Made by a program: the position numbers and the translations under genes. Below are positions 26,701 through 38,000 of a DNA stretch of 64,000 nt, piece by piece. Source of the DNA: Lepidurus packardi (Eukaryota; Arthropoda; Branchiopoda; Notostraca; Triopsidae); contig JAKZAN010000004.1 in the NCBI GenBank assembly GCA_023053545.1, forward strand, positions 4,154,001 to 4,218,000, given 5' to 3'. The notes below the pieces were generated by a model. It did no database searches, had not been told where the DNA came from, and was given only the letters and a program-made list of their open reading frames with translations. Each line of letters begins with the position of its first letter. Within the stretch, counting starts at the first letter, position 1.

Positions 26701-28101
26701 AGTCGATTGCCCCATGAAATAAATTTGAAACAGTCAAAATGAAGGTCGGGAAACCTTCTCGTTCCTCGTTCTGGGTCCTTAACCGGCCCATTGATTGGTT
26801 AGAGTCCACTTTTCAATTAAGGGACTGTTTAATTTTGCCTGCTAAGCGAAACGTTTAACTTCACATAGGCCCATAAAGGATAAAAGGGGGGACTTGAAAT
26901 GGCTTTGAAGCTACTCTATAGACCGTATTGCCCCTGGTTGATGGCACCCCGTAGCTTTTTCTCGACTCCGGGAGTCAGGCGTCGCCAATATCGCAGCAAG
27001 TCGTGCTGAGCGACAATAGCTTCCCCACTGAGAGCCGTGAAAGTAGAGATCATTCTGATATTAGTTTTCAAGAGGCGCGAGTACGGAGGGAAAGAGAGAC
27101 ACAGACACACAGTTCAAGTCTTGGTGATAAAGCGAAAAGAGCGGGGACGCTGCTATAATGCTTGGGTTACCTTCTAAATGGATGTGCATACATGTCTTGG
27201 GCCAGTATTCATTACTTGCTTACTTGAGCAAAACGTGGAATAAGAATTGCGAAATAATAGCGGTGGGCTTGCAGATGAAAGGGCAAAAGTGGGTAGGGGC
27301 AGGCAGGGTGTCACTATGAATTTCATTACAGAGCATCATCCTTTATTTGCTTCGGTAATTAGCAGGACAAATCCAATATCCAGAGGACAATGATAAGGCA
27401 ATAAGAACGCGGCTTTGTCGTATGAAGTCGCCTTTAGTTAGGAGGGATGTAATATCCCAATATTCGTCGGCATCCCCCCCCCCCCCCCCCTTCTGACGCT
27501 TGTTGCTGATATTAGCATTTGATGAGAATCAAAAGGGGAAGGGATCGAGGGATGAGAGGGCGAGAGGGACAGAAGGGAAGAGTCACCCCACACAACGCTC
27601 TGTATTGTGTAAAACCTCTTGAAAACAATATGCTTCCATTTGTCACAGAGAAGGAGGCTGATAAACGATAAATGTTGATGTGTGTTGAGCATGCATATAA
27701 TCCCATGGCTGTAACTTGGGGGAAAATAGATTGCGGCGATTTCGAATTCGTTTTTAGAGACGCTCAAATGCTCTCCTTTGACTCCTTTTCAGCTTCCTTG
27801 TTTTCACTCTTAGTGATGAATGAACTTAGCAGTGACACTCGAAGTAGAAGTTTATGACCACCTATTACATTTTGGAAATGAAGTTGTTTTTATTCTTAAT
27901 TATAAGGCATGCCAACCAAACACTAATTAATCAGGTTTCCCAAAATTGTTTCCCTCTTTTGGGCTTTTTTGGATTGTAATTATGGACTTCTAGGTTTGTT
28001 CGTTAATATAGAGCTTAATGTTTTGTTCATTTTCTGCCGTTCCAGGTTTGGATGCCGGCGGACAGGTGCAAGAGCCAGGAAAGGATCTGTATTGGTTTTG
28101 A
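20759..28101 (+). CDS. vg: Vestigial (Vg/VGLL-family cofactor of TEAD/Scalloped)
   Basis: Nuclear cofactor that binds the TEAD factor Scalloped through its Tondu domain; in insects it selects wing and flight-muscle fate. Four exons join in frame to 420 residues: 20759-20839, 21179-21695, 26011-26619 and 28046-28101. Exon 1 starts MSCAQVMYQPYMPYLSYDR, as in VGLL proteins. Exon 2 ends with the Tondu domain (QYLSANCVLFTHYC, then VDEHFNRALSQ), preceded by Ser/Pro-rich sequence. Exon 3 is rich in His and Ala (MSQRNFPPSFWDSNYVPQ, His runs, Ala runs). Exon 4 gives the conserved terminal KDLYWF. Intron 2 is 4.3 kb and intron 3 is 1.4 kb, unlike the short introns of neighbouring genes, which fits a heavily regulated developmental gene. 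Confidence 0.96.
22580..22595 (-). promoter_or_regulatory. Paired Su(H)-like and Scalloped/TEAD-like sites in vestigial intron 2
   Basis: The minus strand reads CGTGGGAAA at 22588-22580, matching the Su(H)/CSL consensus YGTGRGAAM. One base away, the plus strand has GGAATG (22590-22595), the core TEAD/Scalloped site. Both factors act on vestigial enhancers in Drosophila. The sites are seen directly; function is inferred. Confidence 0.4.
24788..24796 (+). promoter_or_regulatory. Second Su(H)-like site in vestigial intron 2
   Basis: TGTGGGAAA matches YGTGRGAAM. A CT-rich run (ctctctctctct, a GAGA-factor type motif on the other strand) begins about 30 bp downstream. Confidence 0.3.
27474..27490. 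repeat. Poly-C run of 17 in vestigial intron 3
   Basis: Seventeen uninterrupted cytosines lie in intron 3 of vestigial. On the transcribed strand this is a G-run that may form quadruplex structure and is prone to length errors in sequencing. Confidence 0.8.
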
Positions 28102-31100
28102 AAACAATTCGCTGCAAATGTGGGGGTCAAATGAGGGTGCTTAATTGACTTGGTTGTATCCCGAGATGTTAACTAATGCTGTGCCCTATGTAGTGTGACG
28201 ATCATGGAAGAATGTGTTCGTGTTTTTTTTTTTTTTTAAATTGAAATTCTCATCATGTGGTACTTTAATGGACACTCAAAAGATTGTGCGCGATGCCAAA
28301 GTTTTCTCTCTGCATACGGATAGTTTACCTGTGTCGATCATGGAGACTTGTTTGATTTTCAAACCGTTCAAGAATTTGTTTACTCCTCTCTCGATATCTG
28401 AAAAAAAAATTGTGTTCACTACACTACCCGTGTATTTGTTTTATAATTTGATAAGTTGACATTTTTTTTACTTTTTGTAGACCTAGTCAAAAGTGAGATA
28501 TACGGAAGAGTGAAGTTAAACCTTAATTAGCTTGGAGTACGGACTGAACTTCATGCTTTGCGAATGGAACATTGGCTCTGTAGTTTCGAAAGTGTTTTTC
28601 TCTTTTTTCTCTTGACCAACATTATCACATGTACAGTATACAGACAAATCTCATTGTCATCATCGAAGATATAATATATATTAAAAAAATTATTTCTTTT
28701 TTTAAATCTTAGGATGGAGTTGTTTTTGTTACTTACGTTTTACGTTTAGGAGATTTAGGAGAGAAAAGAATGTTTCATAGATATAACGTTCAAAGTATCA
28801 AAAAGGTTCCAGCTACGAGGAAAGAGGTAGAACTTGGAAGACGCTGGTTTATGCGGGATTGGAAGTCGGCGTCTTGGACGTCTTTCCGGTGTTTGAAGAG
28901 CTCGCATTTCCTCTGATTCGCGTGGAAAGTTGGGGGAAAACTGTTGAAGTACAGGGTAAGTGGGTAAGATACCGAGGAGGCTGGGATGCTGGAACCTTTA
29001 AGGGGGGTTACAACACGTGTTGCTTGACTTGTTTATGAGCGACGAAATGAGAGGAACCTGCCCTTTTTCCCCCTTTTGCCTTACTTCCTACCATCACATG
29101 AAGCATATTTTCCCTCTTTACACAGCATGTATGGCCTCTATGCTTATATACCACAAGTGAAGACGAGTTTCTAACTTTCCCAAGCACACAGCACATCCAT
29201 TTTGCTGCTTCTAAATTTGAAATCTCCTCCCTCTTGAAAACATTTGAAAACGCTCGCCAAAACTACTCTCTTTGCGTGGATCTTCTTCCCCCGGAGAAGA
29301 CAAAAGCTTCTCCATTTCATAGCATGAAACTAATACTGTCTTACAGGAAACAAAAGGGTGGGATTAACGAGAAAGAATGACTTCGAAGTCTTGTAATGGC
29401 TTAGTTTCAAGGGAGGATAGCCATCTATTTGGGACCAAATGGCGACGTCCCGCGTCGAATAAATCTGTCCGAAATGGCTTTACACATCATTGGCAGAACG
29501 CAGCAGCGAAAGAACCTGCTGTGCTTCTTAACGCGCGTGATGGTCTTTTTTCCCTTTTTTTTATTTAGTGTTCTATAATACTTATGCAAATAGTTGAGTA
29601 TGACAGACGCAAAAGCTTAGGCTGCCGTAACGAAGTCTACCTTACACGAAAATTATGTCCCGGGAGCCCTTGTTGACGGCTATGTCATCTTCCGTTGCGG
29701 AGCTTTTTCGTTTTTTTCGTAACTTGTGGCTCCTGTAATGGGAACTAACGAAGATCACTTGGTAAAGTGCGGTTGCTCCTTAAAAAGGGTGTTGGAATAT
29801 GTGTTATATGTATGCACCTTAATTCTGTCCCATGTATCTTCCTTCTTTTCCCGTACTTGATGCCAAAAGACAAGACGACAACGGTGGAGGCAAAAGAAAA
29901 GAGAGAGTATGCAGAGGACGGATCCGACGACAGCATCTGGAAAGTCTCGGGCCCTGATGAGTTGGCACCGTGCACTGGATTCCGAAATCTTTAATTAGCT
30001 GGAAAACCAAACCTGCATCGATAAATTTTGTATTTATAAATAAAAATACACATTTGTTATCCAACCTTCGTTCTTTCTAGTCTAATGGGCTTAAAAAAAA
30101 AAATAAAAAAACAGCTATGAAAACAAAATTCAGATTAGAAAATATACTGTTTTTGATGTTATTACACATTAGATTATGCTACATCTACAGGTAATGTTTT
30201 AATGGCACTTGGATTGATGGTATTGATTGCATGGTAAAAAACAAGCTGGGGTAAAAGTCTTAAGGTCTAATATTAGCATTGTTTCTCGAGAGCGTTTGCG
30301 CCTTTTCAAGCCAATCCCGGTCGCGGAGCTCTCCGTCGTCAGATTTTTCATGCGTATGGGATCAAGTGTATGTGAGCGTGTGTGTGTATGTTGTATACTG
30401 AACGGTTGTATTGAGAAATTGGAAATCGGAAATGTAACACAGATGTTCAGGAAGCGGATCCCTATGCGTATATCTCAGGTCACTTTAGGTCAATGAGGGG
30501 TCGTGATGAATGGCCGGATCTGGATAACGGGTTCAGACCACACTTCCTTATTCCGCAGAGGCATAATAAACATCGTGCATCATCGGAAGATTTCATGCCA
30601 ATTATTTTCAGGACTAGAGATTTTCTCTTTCAGGAGATTTCGACTTCAGATTAGTTCGAAGCAAGCAACCCGAAGGTGAGCGCATCGATCACTTTCAGTA
30701 AAAGTTGAAACCCCTCGAAATCGTATCTCCTGAAGAGCAAACCGAACGTTAATACCTTGGTTGTAACCCTAAGTTTAATTTCTTTTCTTACAGCGCGAAG
30801 AAAACAGAGAATGCAATAGTGCTTTGGAGATAATAAGCGAATTAAAGAAATACTGTATAAAAGTAATTGTAATTGGACAATCAAAATGTTATTTTTATGA
30901 TGAGTTCTTAATTATAATACTTATTACAATACAGAACTCGTAATTTTGCCGATTTTAAGAATTATTTCTAAACTACGCTCACAATTTCATTGAAATTTTA
31001 ACAATAATTTATTTGTAATGGTTTTGTGGTACCATATATACAAGAGGAACCAGATTTTTTTTTTCCTTGATCCCAGTCGAATTGTAAACCTGTATGTAGG

Positions 31101-31312
31101 ATTGTAAATCTTGGTTAGACTTTTTTAAGAAAAGTAATATCCTACCTCAAAATAGTGACAAAAAAAGACCTCCCAGCAGTGCAAGTTCTAACATATTGTC
31201 TGTTCCCTCATGGCTGTTAGCTTTAAACCTCGCCATAATGTTACTTAGCCTTACACAAAAGTTTTCTCCGGTCATTAGCTTGGGGTTTGACTTGGGACTC
31301 GCGCGACAGGCC

Positions 31313-31333
31313 GAGAGAGCGAGAGAGAGAGAG
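31313..31333. repeat. GA microsatellite
   Basis: A run of GA dinucleotides with one interruption (gagagagcgagagagagagag). It could bind GAGA factor but has no gene nearby. Confidence 0.6.
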
Positions 31334-31531
31334 GGATAAGCTAACGCTTTGTTGAAATTCGGGAAGCGACGAGTGACACTCTCTTCCCTTAAATCCCAAC
31401 AAAAAAAGGCGAACGCAAACACTAGGAAGCTTTTAAGATCGTTCTTATGTCTTAAAAGGTAAGTGGAACTCAGGCAAAGTGTATACTACATCCCTCGAAC
31501 CTAACGCACGAGTCCCTTTCATGACACCGAT

Positions 31532-31545
31532 GTTGCTGAGGCAAC
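31532..31545. promoter_or_regulatory. RFX-type X-box-like dyad
   Basis: GTTGCTGAGGCAAC is a nearly perfect inverted repeat matching the RFX X-box pattern (GTTGCY N0-3 RGCAAC). It is about 2 kb upstream of the NDUFB1 unit, so the target is unclear. Confidence 0.3.
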
Positions 31546-33263
31546 GCACCCGAATCGGATAAGCAATACTACTCTAAACGAAAGGGTTGCTGGGATCGAA
31601 ATTGCTGTATTGTTGGTTACTGAATTGCTGGATAAGTCCAAAGGTCGGATTTTTTTTCATTGAAGGAAAGGTTTCCAAGTCATGTTTGCATTTTACGTAA
31701 AGTTCGGTCTCAGTAATTGGATTATGGGCTTGTGTTTTTGCGAGACTACGGGACGAACGGAGTGTGGGAGTTCACCGCCTATTGACACAGGAATTCCGGC
31801 TATGCTAACCAATATAGGGCTGCAGACTGGCACGCTGGCAATGTGCATGCAGACCAGTCGCTCCAATTTACAAGCCAAATCTGCTGTTCCTGCGATGGGC
31901 CTTGATGGATGAATGGGGCGGAGTTGGGACTTGCTGGGATTGTCATGGTCGATAACGACGTGCAGAGCCACAGAGGCGTAAAACTTGTGATTCCGAAAAT
32001 ATCATTCCAAGTTGAACCCAAAATGTATACTATACTGCTTCATCAAGCGGGAAAGACAGGTGGAACGACATACCGGCTTGATAACCTTAACGAGATTTTC
32101 CACGGCAGTGATCGAAAAGCTTCTTTGGCTTTTTTTGTGTGCAAAACACCGACTTAGACCTAGTCGCCAATTGACATTTATCTATTTTTTGGGGTTCTCA
32201 GCATTGTCTTTTTTGTATAGTCAACTTTTAAGAAGAGGTGATAAGGTTTGTATGTAAGAGCGAGCTGTGCGCTCTATTTTCCGCCGAATTCGTGGACTGT
32301 AACATTCAACAAGCAGAAGTGTTTGTGTGGCAGGGAGATTTGGGCTTCTGGTCTTGTATGGCGTCAAGCAACGTCGAAGGCGTCTTTTCTTCGCCCCATC
32401 CATCAGGTCCTGTCCAGTTTAGCTTTCTCGAAAAAGATACAGCCGTTCTGTGTTCCCTTTTACCGCCATGCGGTCCTAGGCTTATTATGCAGCAAAATAC
32501 ACTACAAACCTCGACGTAAACGTAAACACGTTACGTGTCAGATTGACAAACTTTTTTTAATTAGTTTGCGAACATGCTTTCTAAAAGATAATACATAAAG
32601 TGAACGAAATGAGGATAATGTTCCAATTTTCGAAGGTAATTTGTCAGGAGGAGCCTGAGTTTATGGGAAAATCGGGGAAACTAGTGTTGGACACATGTGG
32701 CCAGCAGACAGATAAGTACGTCTTTGTGTGCTTTCAAATACAAAGAAAGCTGTCTCATTTTCCTGTTTTGGGGATCTACCCGCAGCAGATAGGTCTCGGT
32801 TTATAATGACTTCGCCCCGACCTTCTTAAAAGGCCTGTTCCATCCCAAACTTAAAAGAATGAATTAAGAGAGCAGCTGTACAGAACGTAAGGCCACAGAG
32901 GTATGGTCTAGCTTTAATGAAAATGTGTAGCTTCCTTATTAAGCTCTCTAAAATCTTTCTTCCTCTCTCTATATTGTCCTTATACCGAATGAAATATTTT
33001 TTCTTTGCTATGCCGTTGTCCATTTTACCCAAAACAAGTCAGCTTATCTGACGTGTACCATGAATTTAAGGCTGTCAAAATACTCGTGTTATAACTCCCA
33101 AAATCCCACGCGGCGGTTTTACTTTCCAACTTTGTGTGAGTACATGCTGTCTTTCGTTTCCAAGCAAGCGTTCAAGAGCCATCCGAAGCCACGCCTCCGC
33201 ATCAGTATGTTCGGAAGATAGTAATTGTATGAAATAGTACAAAAGGCTGTGGGACGTATTCAG

Positions 33264-33271
33264 CCGGAAGT
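33264..33271 (+). promoter_or_regulatory. ETS/GABP (NRF-2) type site CCGGAAGT in the NDUFB1 promoter
   Basis: CCGGAAGT lies about 45 bp upstream of a good 5' splice donor (33311), which would end a 5' UTR exon. ETS/GABP sites are typical of nuclear genes for respiratory-chain subunits, which fits the product downstream. Confidence 0.45.
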
Positions 33272-33509
33272 CGTTGTAATATAAACAGAAAAGACGACTG
33301 CAGAAAGCAGGTAATTATTTCTTCAAATCTTACTTATTTTCTTTTATTTGGTAAAAATAATGTTGATTATCATGTTTATAAAACTTGGTTTCGGTTTTGG
33401 AACTTAAAGGGTTTGAATAAAGGGCTAGAGTAAATTTATTACATTTGTCGATATCTGCAATTGGTTGTTGTGATTGGATAATAATAAATGTCTTTTTTTT
33501 TAGTATTTT

Positions 33510-33674
33510 ATGGCAGTTTCTCCATTGCGTGCTTTCTTGAGCCGCTATAGCCTGGTAATCATCTTTCCGAGCTTTGCGTTTTCTACGATCTACGCTGATT
33601 ACACGCGCACTCAACAATACAAGGCTACCAAAGCTCTTGCTCGTGCACATTCTGCTGACGAACTTCGCGAATAG
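33510..33674 (+). CDS. Small single-pass membrane protein, first cistron upstream of NDUFB1
   Basis: A 54-residue frame starts just 6 nt after an acceptor-like TTTTTTTTAG. It reads MAVSPLRAFLSRYS, then a hydrophobic segment (LVIIFPSFAFSTIYA), then a basic, helical tail (YTRTQQYKATKALARAHSAD). The layout (basic amphipathic N-terminus, one membrane helix, charged tail) resembles mitochondrial inner-membrane assembly microproteins. I see only a weak likeness to SMIM20/MITRAC7 and do not assign it. The stop is 35 nt before the NDUFB1 ATG with no obvious splice site between, so the two probably share one mRNA. Confidence 0.6.
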   Translation: MAVSPLRAFLSRYSLVIIFPSFAFSTIYADYTRTQQYKATKALARAHSADELRE

Positions 33675-33709
33675 GACTTTTCCAGTTGTATTCAGAACTC
33701 GAGTATAAG

Positions 33710-33895
33710 ATGGCCTTTTTTCCTCCCACGTTTTTCAGTGTCAAACGTTGGTGGCCCATGGGCTTCCCTTTCATCGGACTCTATATCGGTATCCAGCTTG
33801 AAAGGGCTGAAAATGAACGCATGACTTTGTTTCGCGACAAATCCGCCTTGTATGGTCGCCAGTTAGCTCCTGGTGAAAAGCCTAGTTGGCCATAG
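33710..33895 (+). CDS. NDUFB1: NADH dehydrogenase 1 beta subcomplex subunit 1 (complex I MNLL subunit)
   Basis: Accessory subunit of respiratory complex I in the mitochondrial inner membrane. The 61-residue product has the family layout: a short N-terminus, one membrane helix (WWPMGFPFIGLYIGIQLERA), then NERMTLFRDKSALYGRQL and a terminal PGEKPSW. These match human NDUFB1 (VPMGFVIGCYLDRK, DERLTAFRNKSMLFKREL, EEVTW) in order and spacing. The start is the ATG at 33710. It is encoded in a single exon together with the upstream microprotein frame and runs towards TAF12, whose stop is 145 bp away on the other strand. Confidence 0.9.
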   Translation: MAFFPPTFFSVKRWWPMGFPFIGLYIGIQLERAENERMTLFRDKSALYGRQLAPGEKPSWP

Positions 33896-34040
33896 GGAGA
33901 CGTAAAACGATGTAAAACTTGCAAGAAGTCTGAATAGATTAAACTTTAGGCATTTTTGCTTGTATTCTGTCACAAGGAGTAGGAGGATATACAAAATCGG
34001 AATAAGCTTCTTAAAAAAAATGTGCTTTAATTGTTGTTTC

Positions 34041-34682
34041 TTAGTATTTTTTCAACGTTTTTCGAATAAGAGCCATTCGCTGTTTATGGGCTTCGGTCAC
34101 GGGTGCACGTTTGTAAGGCCGTACATCTTCTGTTCCGAACCCTGGAATCCACATATTCCACTGTCGTTCTATTCCAACGTAGGATAATAGTGAACAAATA
34201 TACAAAAGATCTGCATAACTTCCAATGAGGTTTTTTCGTACCTAAATGGAGTTGAACATCCCTGACATCCAGAGCATTTCCTTTTCTATGCTTGGCTATC
34301 ATACACGCCGCTGAGACTGTGGATTCTATAAAGTCGTCAGCGATCTGCAAAAGCATTTCTTCCACATCTTCGTCCAGTTGTTCGTTAGGGTCAACTTCTC
34401 TAACTAGCTCTTGCAAGCGATGCCTAGACAACACCTGCGAGTAGATACGGTAGCTTATTAACTGTTTACGGCATTTCTTGGAATTAAATCACATACCAGA
34501 TTATCAACTTGTTTCGATGCGCTATTTTCGGAGGAAAAATTAGACCCAGAAGCTGACGTATTATGGTTGCCTGAATGTGTGCTAGGTAATAAACCACTGG
34601 CAGGAACCGCGAGTATAGCACTTGGAGTCAAATTTGTTGGGCCGTTTATGTTTTGTTGATGCGAATTTACAGAGTTATCCAT
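34041..34682 (-). CDS. Taf12: TBP-associated factor 12 (TFIID/SAGA histone-fold subunit)
   Basis: Histone-fold subunit that pairs with TAF4 in TFIID and with ADA1 in SAGA. Three exons close in frame to 168 residues: 34497-34682, 34242-34434 and 34041-34169. The N-terminus is Ser/Asn-rich and poorly conserved. The histone fold starts at LQELVREVDPNEQLDEDVEE and continues through MLLQIADDFIESTV, CMIAKHRKGNALDVRDVQLH and RQWNMWIPGFG. The conserved tail RPYKRAPVTEAHKQRMALIR ends in KKY. Introns split the protein just before and within the H2B-like fold. It is divergent from CCDC174, with 334 bp between the two ATGs, suggesting a shared promoter. Confidence 0.97.
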
Positions 34683-35016
34683 ATTTAATTCCCGATGTAT
34701 CCTGTTTTCCTTTGTTTATATGTGCATTTTGCAACAATTGGCGCTTCTCGATAGCGGCCACGTCTAGAAGCCGCAAATAAATTCTCCAAATAGTCATAGA
34801 ATATTAGCTGGTTATTACGCTGACGCCATCTAGGAGAATATTTGTGTGCTTCACCTTCTCCAAAATTTAAGTCTCCGCCCCAAAGCCATACCCACACTGC
34901 GAAGCCTGTTTACCAACACGCTTTGAAGTGCGAGTTCTAGAGTGCAAAAACACACGATAGTAGACTGACAAGTGATACAGGGGCTTTTTAATTTTGTTAA
35001 TTTCTTTGTATTAAGA
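34683..35016. promoter_or_regulatory. Bidirectional promoter region between TAF12 and CCDC174
   Basis: These 334 bp separate divergent start codons of two housekeeping-type genes. I see no clear TATA box. The segment has a CCGCCCC box near 34876. It must hold both 5' UTRs and promoters unless further 5' exons exist. Confidence 0.5.
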
Positions 35017-38000
35017 ATGGACAAAGTTGACAAAAGAATTGATATTTCTTCGTCTTCGGTAAATTTTATTTATTATACTTGTCTTGTTCGGTTGCGTAAA
35101 ATGGAATTTTACAGTGCTTTATTATACTGCTGTTGTCGTATTGGTAATGTAAATGTCCTACATTTCAAGAGTCGTATAATTAATTAATTGTCTGTACCGT
35201 TCTAGTTGGTGGCGTTGAAAGCAGAGCTTCTTACCAAGCAGTCCCAAGTCAACCAGCAAAAGCTCCTTGTCCCTACTAGCGTCATCAAACGACCCGTGCT
35301 AGCAAAGGCAATCGTTAAACAGAATCGCGGCGTTTTGGCAAGGGCGGAAAAAGACAAAGAGCAGACTGAACAAGAAACCAAGTCCTACGAAAAATCTAAG
35401 TCTATACTGGAAGAAAAAGCGAAACTTTATGAAAAGTTAACCCGAGAAGGTCTCAATTCTGATGAAGAAGGCGACGAATCACGCTTCCTTGTCAATTTCC
35501 AGCGAAAACAAGTTGAGGACGTGTTGGAAAAGGCGCGATCAAGAAAGGAAACTGAAGAAAACGGAGTAGAAATTCCGCCTTCGAACCCAGACGAAGAATG
35601 GTAAGTTTCTCTTCTAATGGTTTATTTTATTTTGTGTTACAAAGTTCATGGCTAAGGCTAAAACGTATGCACGTATATAATCTACACATTATTTTATTTA
35701 GTTCCGTTATTTGTCAATAGTTAGTTAGCTTTTACATTGTTTGGCTAGTGCTCACCTCCGTAAGATTCCTACGACAGGATTATGTACATGTCGCTTAAAT
35801 TAATTCACTGTTCGGTTCTTTACGGTGTAATGAATTATGCGGGAGACTAATCGATTACAATTTTAGGGTTGACTACGTTGATTGTTTGGGTCGCTCGAGG
35901 CGTTGTCTTAGAAAGGATCTTCCCGATCTTATAAGACAAGAGAAGGACTTGATTCGGGATGGTTCTGAAGCAGCCGTCATCCATCCTGATTTACTGTCTG
36001 ACGATATGAGACGAGAATTGCAGCGGCAGCAATGGGAGAAAGAAGAAGAAGAGTCAAAGCGCAAAGGAAAGATGCATTACCAAGACGTTTTATTCGAAGG
36101 TACGTCAACTTTATTCAGTATTATCCTTCTTTACCAAACAGTCAAGTTATGGTGCCAGCTATTGAACGGTGGTGCAGTCAAGGGGTCAATAAGCCAAGTC
36201 ACTTCTAGGTAGCTTTGTAAATCAAGGGAACAAATTCTGGATGAGGAAAACGAAGAGTTACATTTAGAGAAAGTTTGAGCGTAACTTTTTATTTATAATC
36301 GTTCAAGGGTTACAGTTCTTATACTACTCGTGAAAGTTTCACAACTTTAAATGGCAAACATGGAACGCTCTTAAGAAAGTGTGGAACTCTGTCTTTGTCT
36401 TAAAAGTTAACTATATACGATAAGGCACGCGTTCTTAAAGCACTCGGGATGCGTGGAAGTCAACCAGTTAAAGCCCCGTAACGAGATCAAATAATTAGGT
36501 TAATAATGCTGAGCTTGTAAAAGATGAATCAGGAGTCATTGTTTCCACCTTAGATGTAATTGTACAAGTAGCAACTAATTCCAGCGATCAAAACGAGCAT
36601 CGTAGCCATCGGGAAGGTGGCCTTTAGCGAGTTGGCAGGGCTATTTGTGTTACACAGTGGCATATCGCACTGACACCGATAAAGGTTATTGGATTCCTTG
36701 CCGCAAGTCATGTCGTCATCTTCAGCGAGTCGCTGACAAGTTCGTGCCGTCCAAGTTCCTATTTTTAAAACAGAAGAAAGAAAAGAAATACGAGAACAAT
36801 AAGACATCGCAAGGTTACATAATAAAGGTCGAGTTAGAAGTCACCGTGCGAAATTATGGCGCAAACGCTTTCCAGCTCAGGGAAAGGGCATCTGACGGCG
36901 TAACGCTGGTCTGTTTTGTTAAATTTCGTGCAAGGGGCGAACAAGGCTACGAGGTCAGGGCCGTACGTTTCGTTAGCTTCTTGCCAGACTTGCTGGGCTA
37001 GTAATTCCGTAGCTGATCCTCCACTTAACCGAGGAGGCATGCAAACGTGACAATTTAGGCCCAGCACCACACCTTTTTTAATTAAATGTCATTAACTTTC
37101 CCATTTGAATTTGATTTGAATTCTACGTCCTAAAGTTTTTAGGACCGACTTGTACCTGTACTCGTGGCAAAGATGAGAGCTATGCATAGAGCTCTGTCCA
37201 TTGCAAGGTGTTCAATTTGCAACTTCAGCGTTCGTCCGTTTGGTGCACACAAAAACGAGCGAATTTTGGCAATGCTTTTCGTTCGCTTTGTATGTTTACC
37301 GGCCGAATTCCAGTCACTGACCAGCGTCCCCACTCGTCTAACCTTATTAGGGACTGGAATTAACCTGACTTCTTCGATGGCTTCACTGGTATTGAACGAT
37401 TTGTCCTGGTAACCATGTGTGAGGTGTACAGTGGCTAACTTGGGCTTGACGTACATCGACGACGTGACACACGACGTGTGTCTTTAGCGAGCGCGTAGTA
37501 TAGAGCGAGTCATTAAATATGCGCAGTGACCTCGCTAGACAGGGGGGTACTTAAGTGACCCTGGCTGACCCAGTAATCGATGAACGCTGTGTAGGCCAAA
37601 AGGGGGAGAAAAAAGTAGTTTGTTGCACCAAAAGTCGACTAGTGCTTTTACCATACTTATGGTTTGAACTAGATGGCGAGAGGAAAACTTCTCGTATGTT
37701 TAACTAACATCTAGGACAGCTGTTCTCAAACTATGCGCCGCGGCGCCCTGATGCACCACGCTAGGCTTGCAGGGGCGCAGCGAAAGATTCCTATAATTGC
37801 ATAAATGCAGCAGTTATATAGCCGTATGTTCTAAGGGGCATCGCGCGAGCTGCGAAGATGTTCCGAGGGGTGCCGCGGCAAATTGGGGGATAGGCTACTG
37901 TAAGTGCGCCGCGAACAAAAATGTTTGAGAACCCCTGATCCAGGATATTTATAAGGTCTTTGCCGTCGCCCGTCGCAATTTGTATGAATTCGTTTCCGAA

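Larger units (their letters stand above)
28102..33263. other. Intergenic region between vestigial and the NDUFB1 unit
   Basis: About 5 kb with no recognised gene on either strand. The beginning should include the vestigial 3' UTR. Present are poly-A/T runs, a GA microsatellite (31313-31333) and an RFX-type X-box at 31532-31545. Short open frames here lack motifs, signal peptides and splice logic. Confidence 0.5.
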
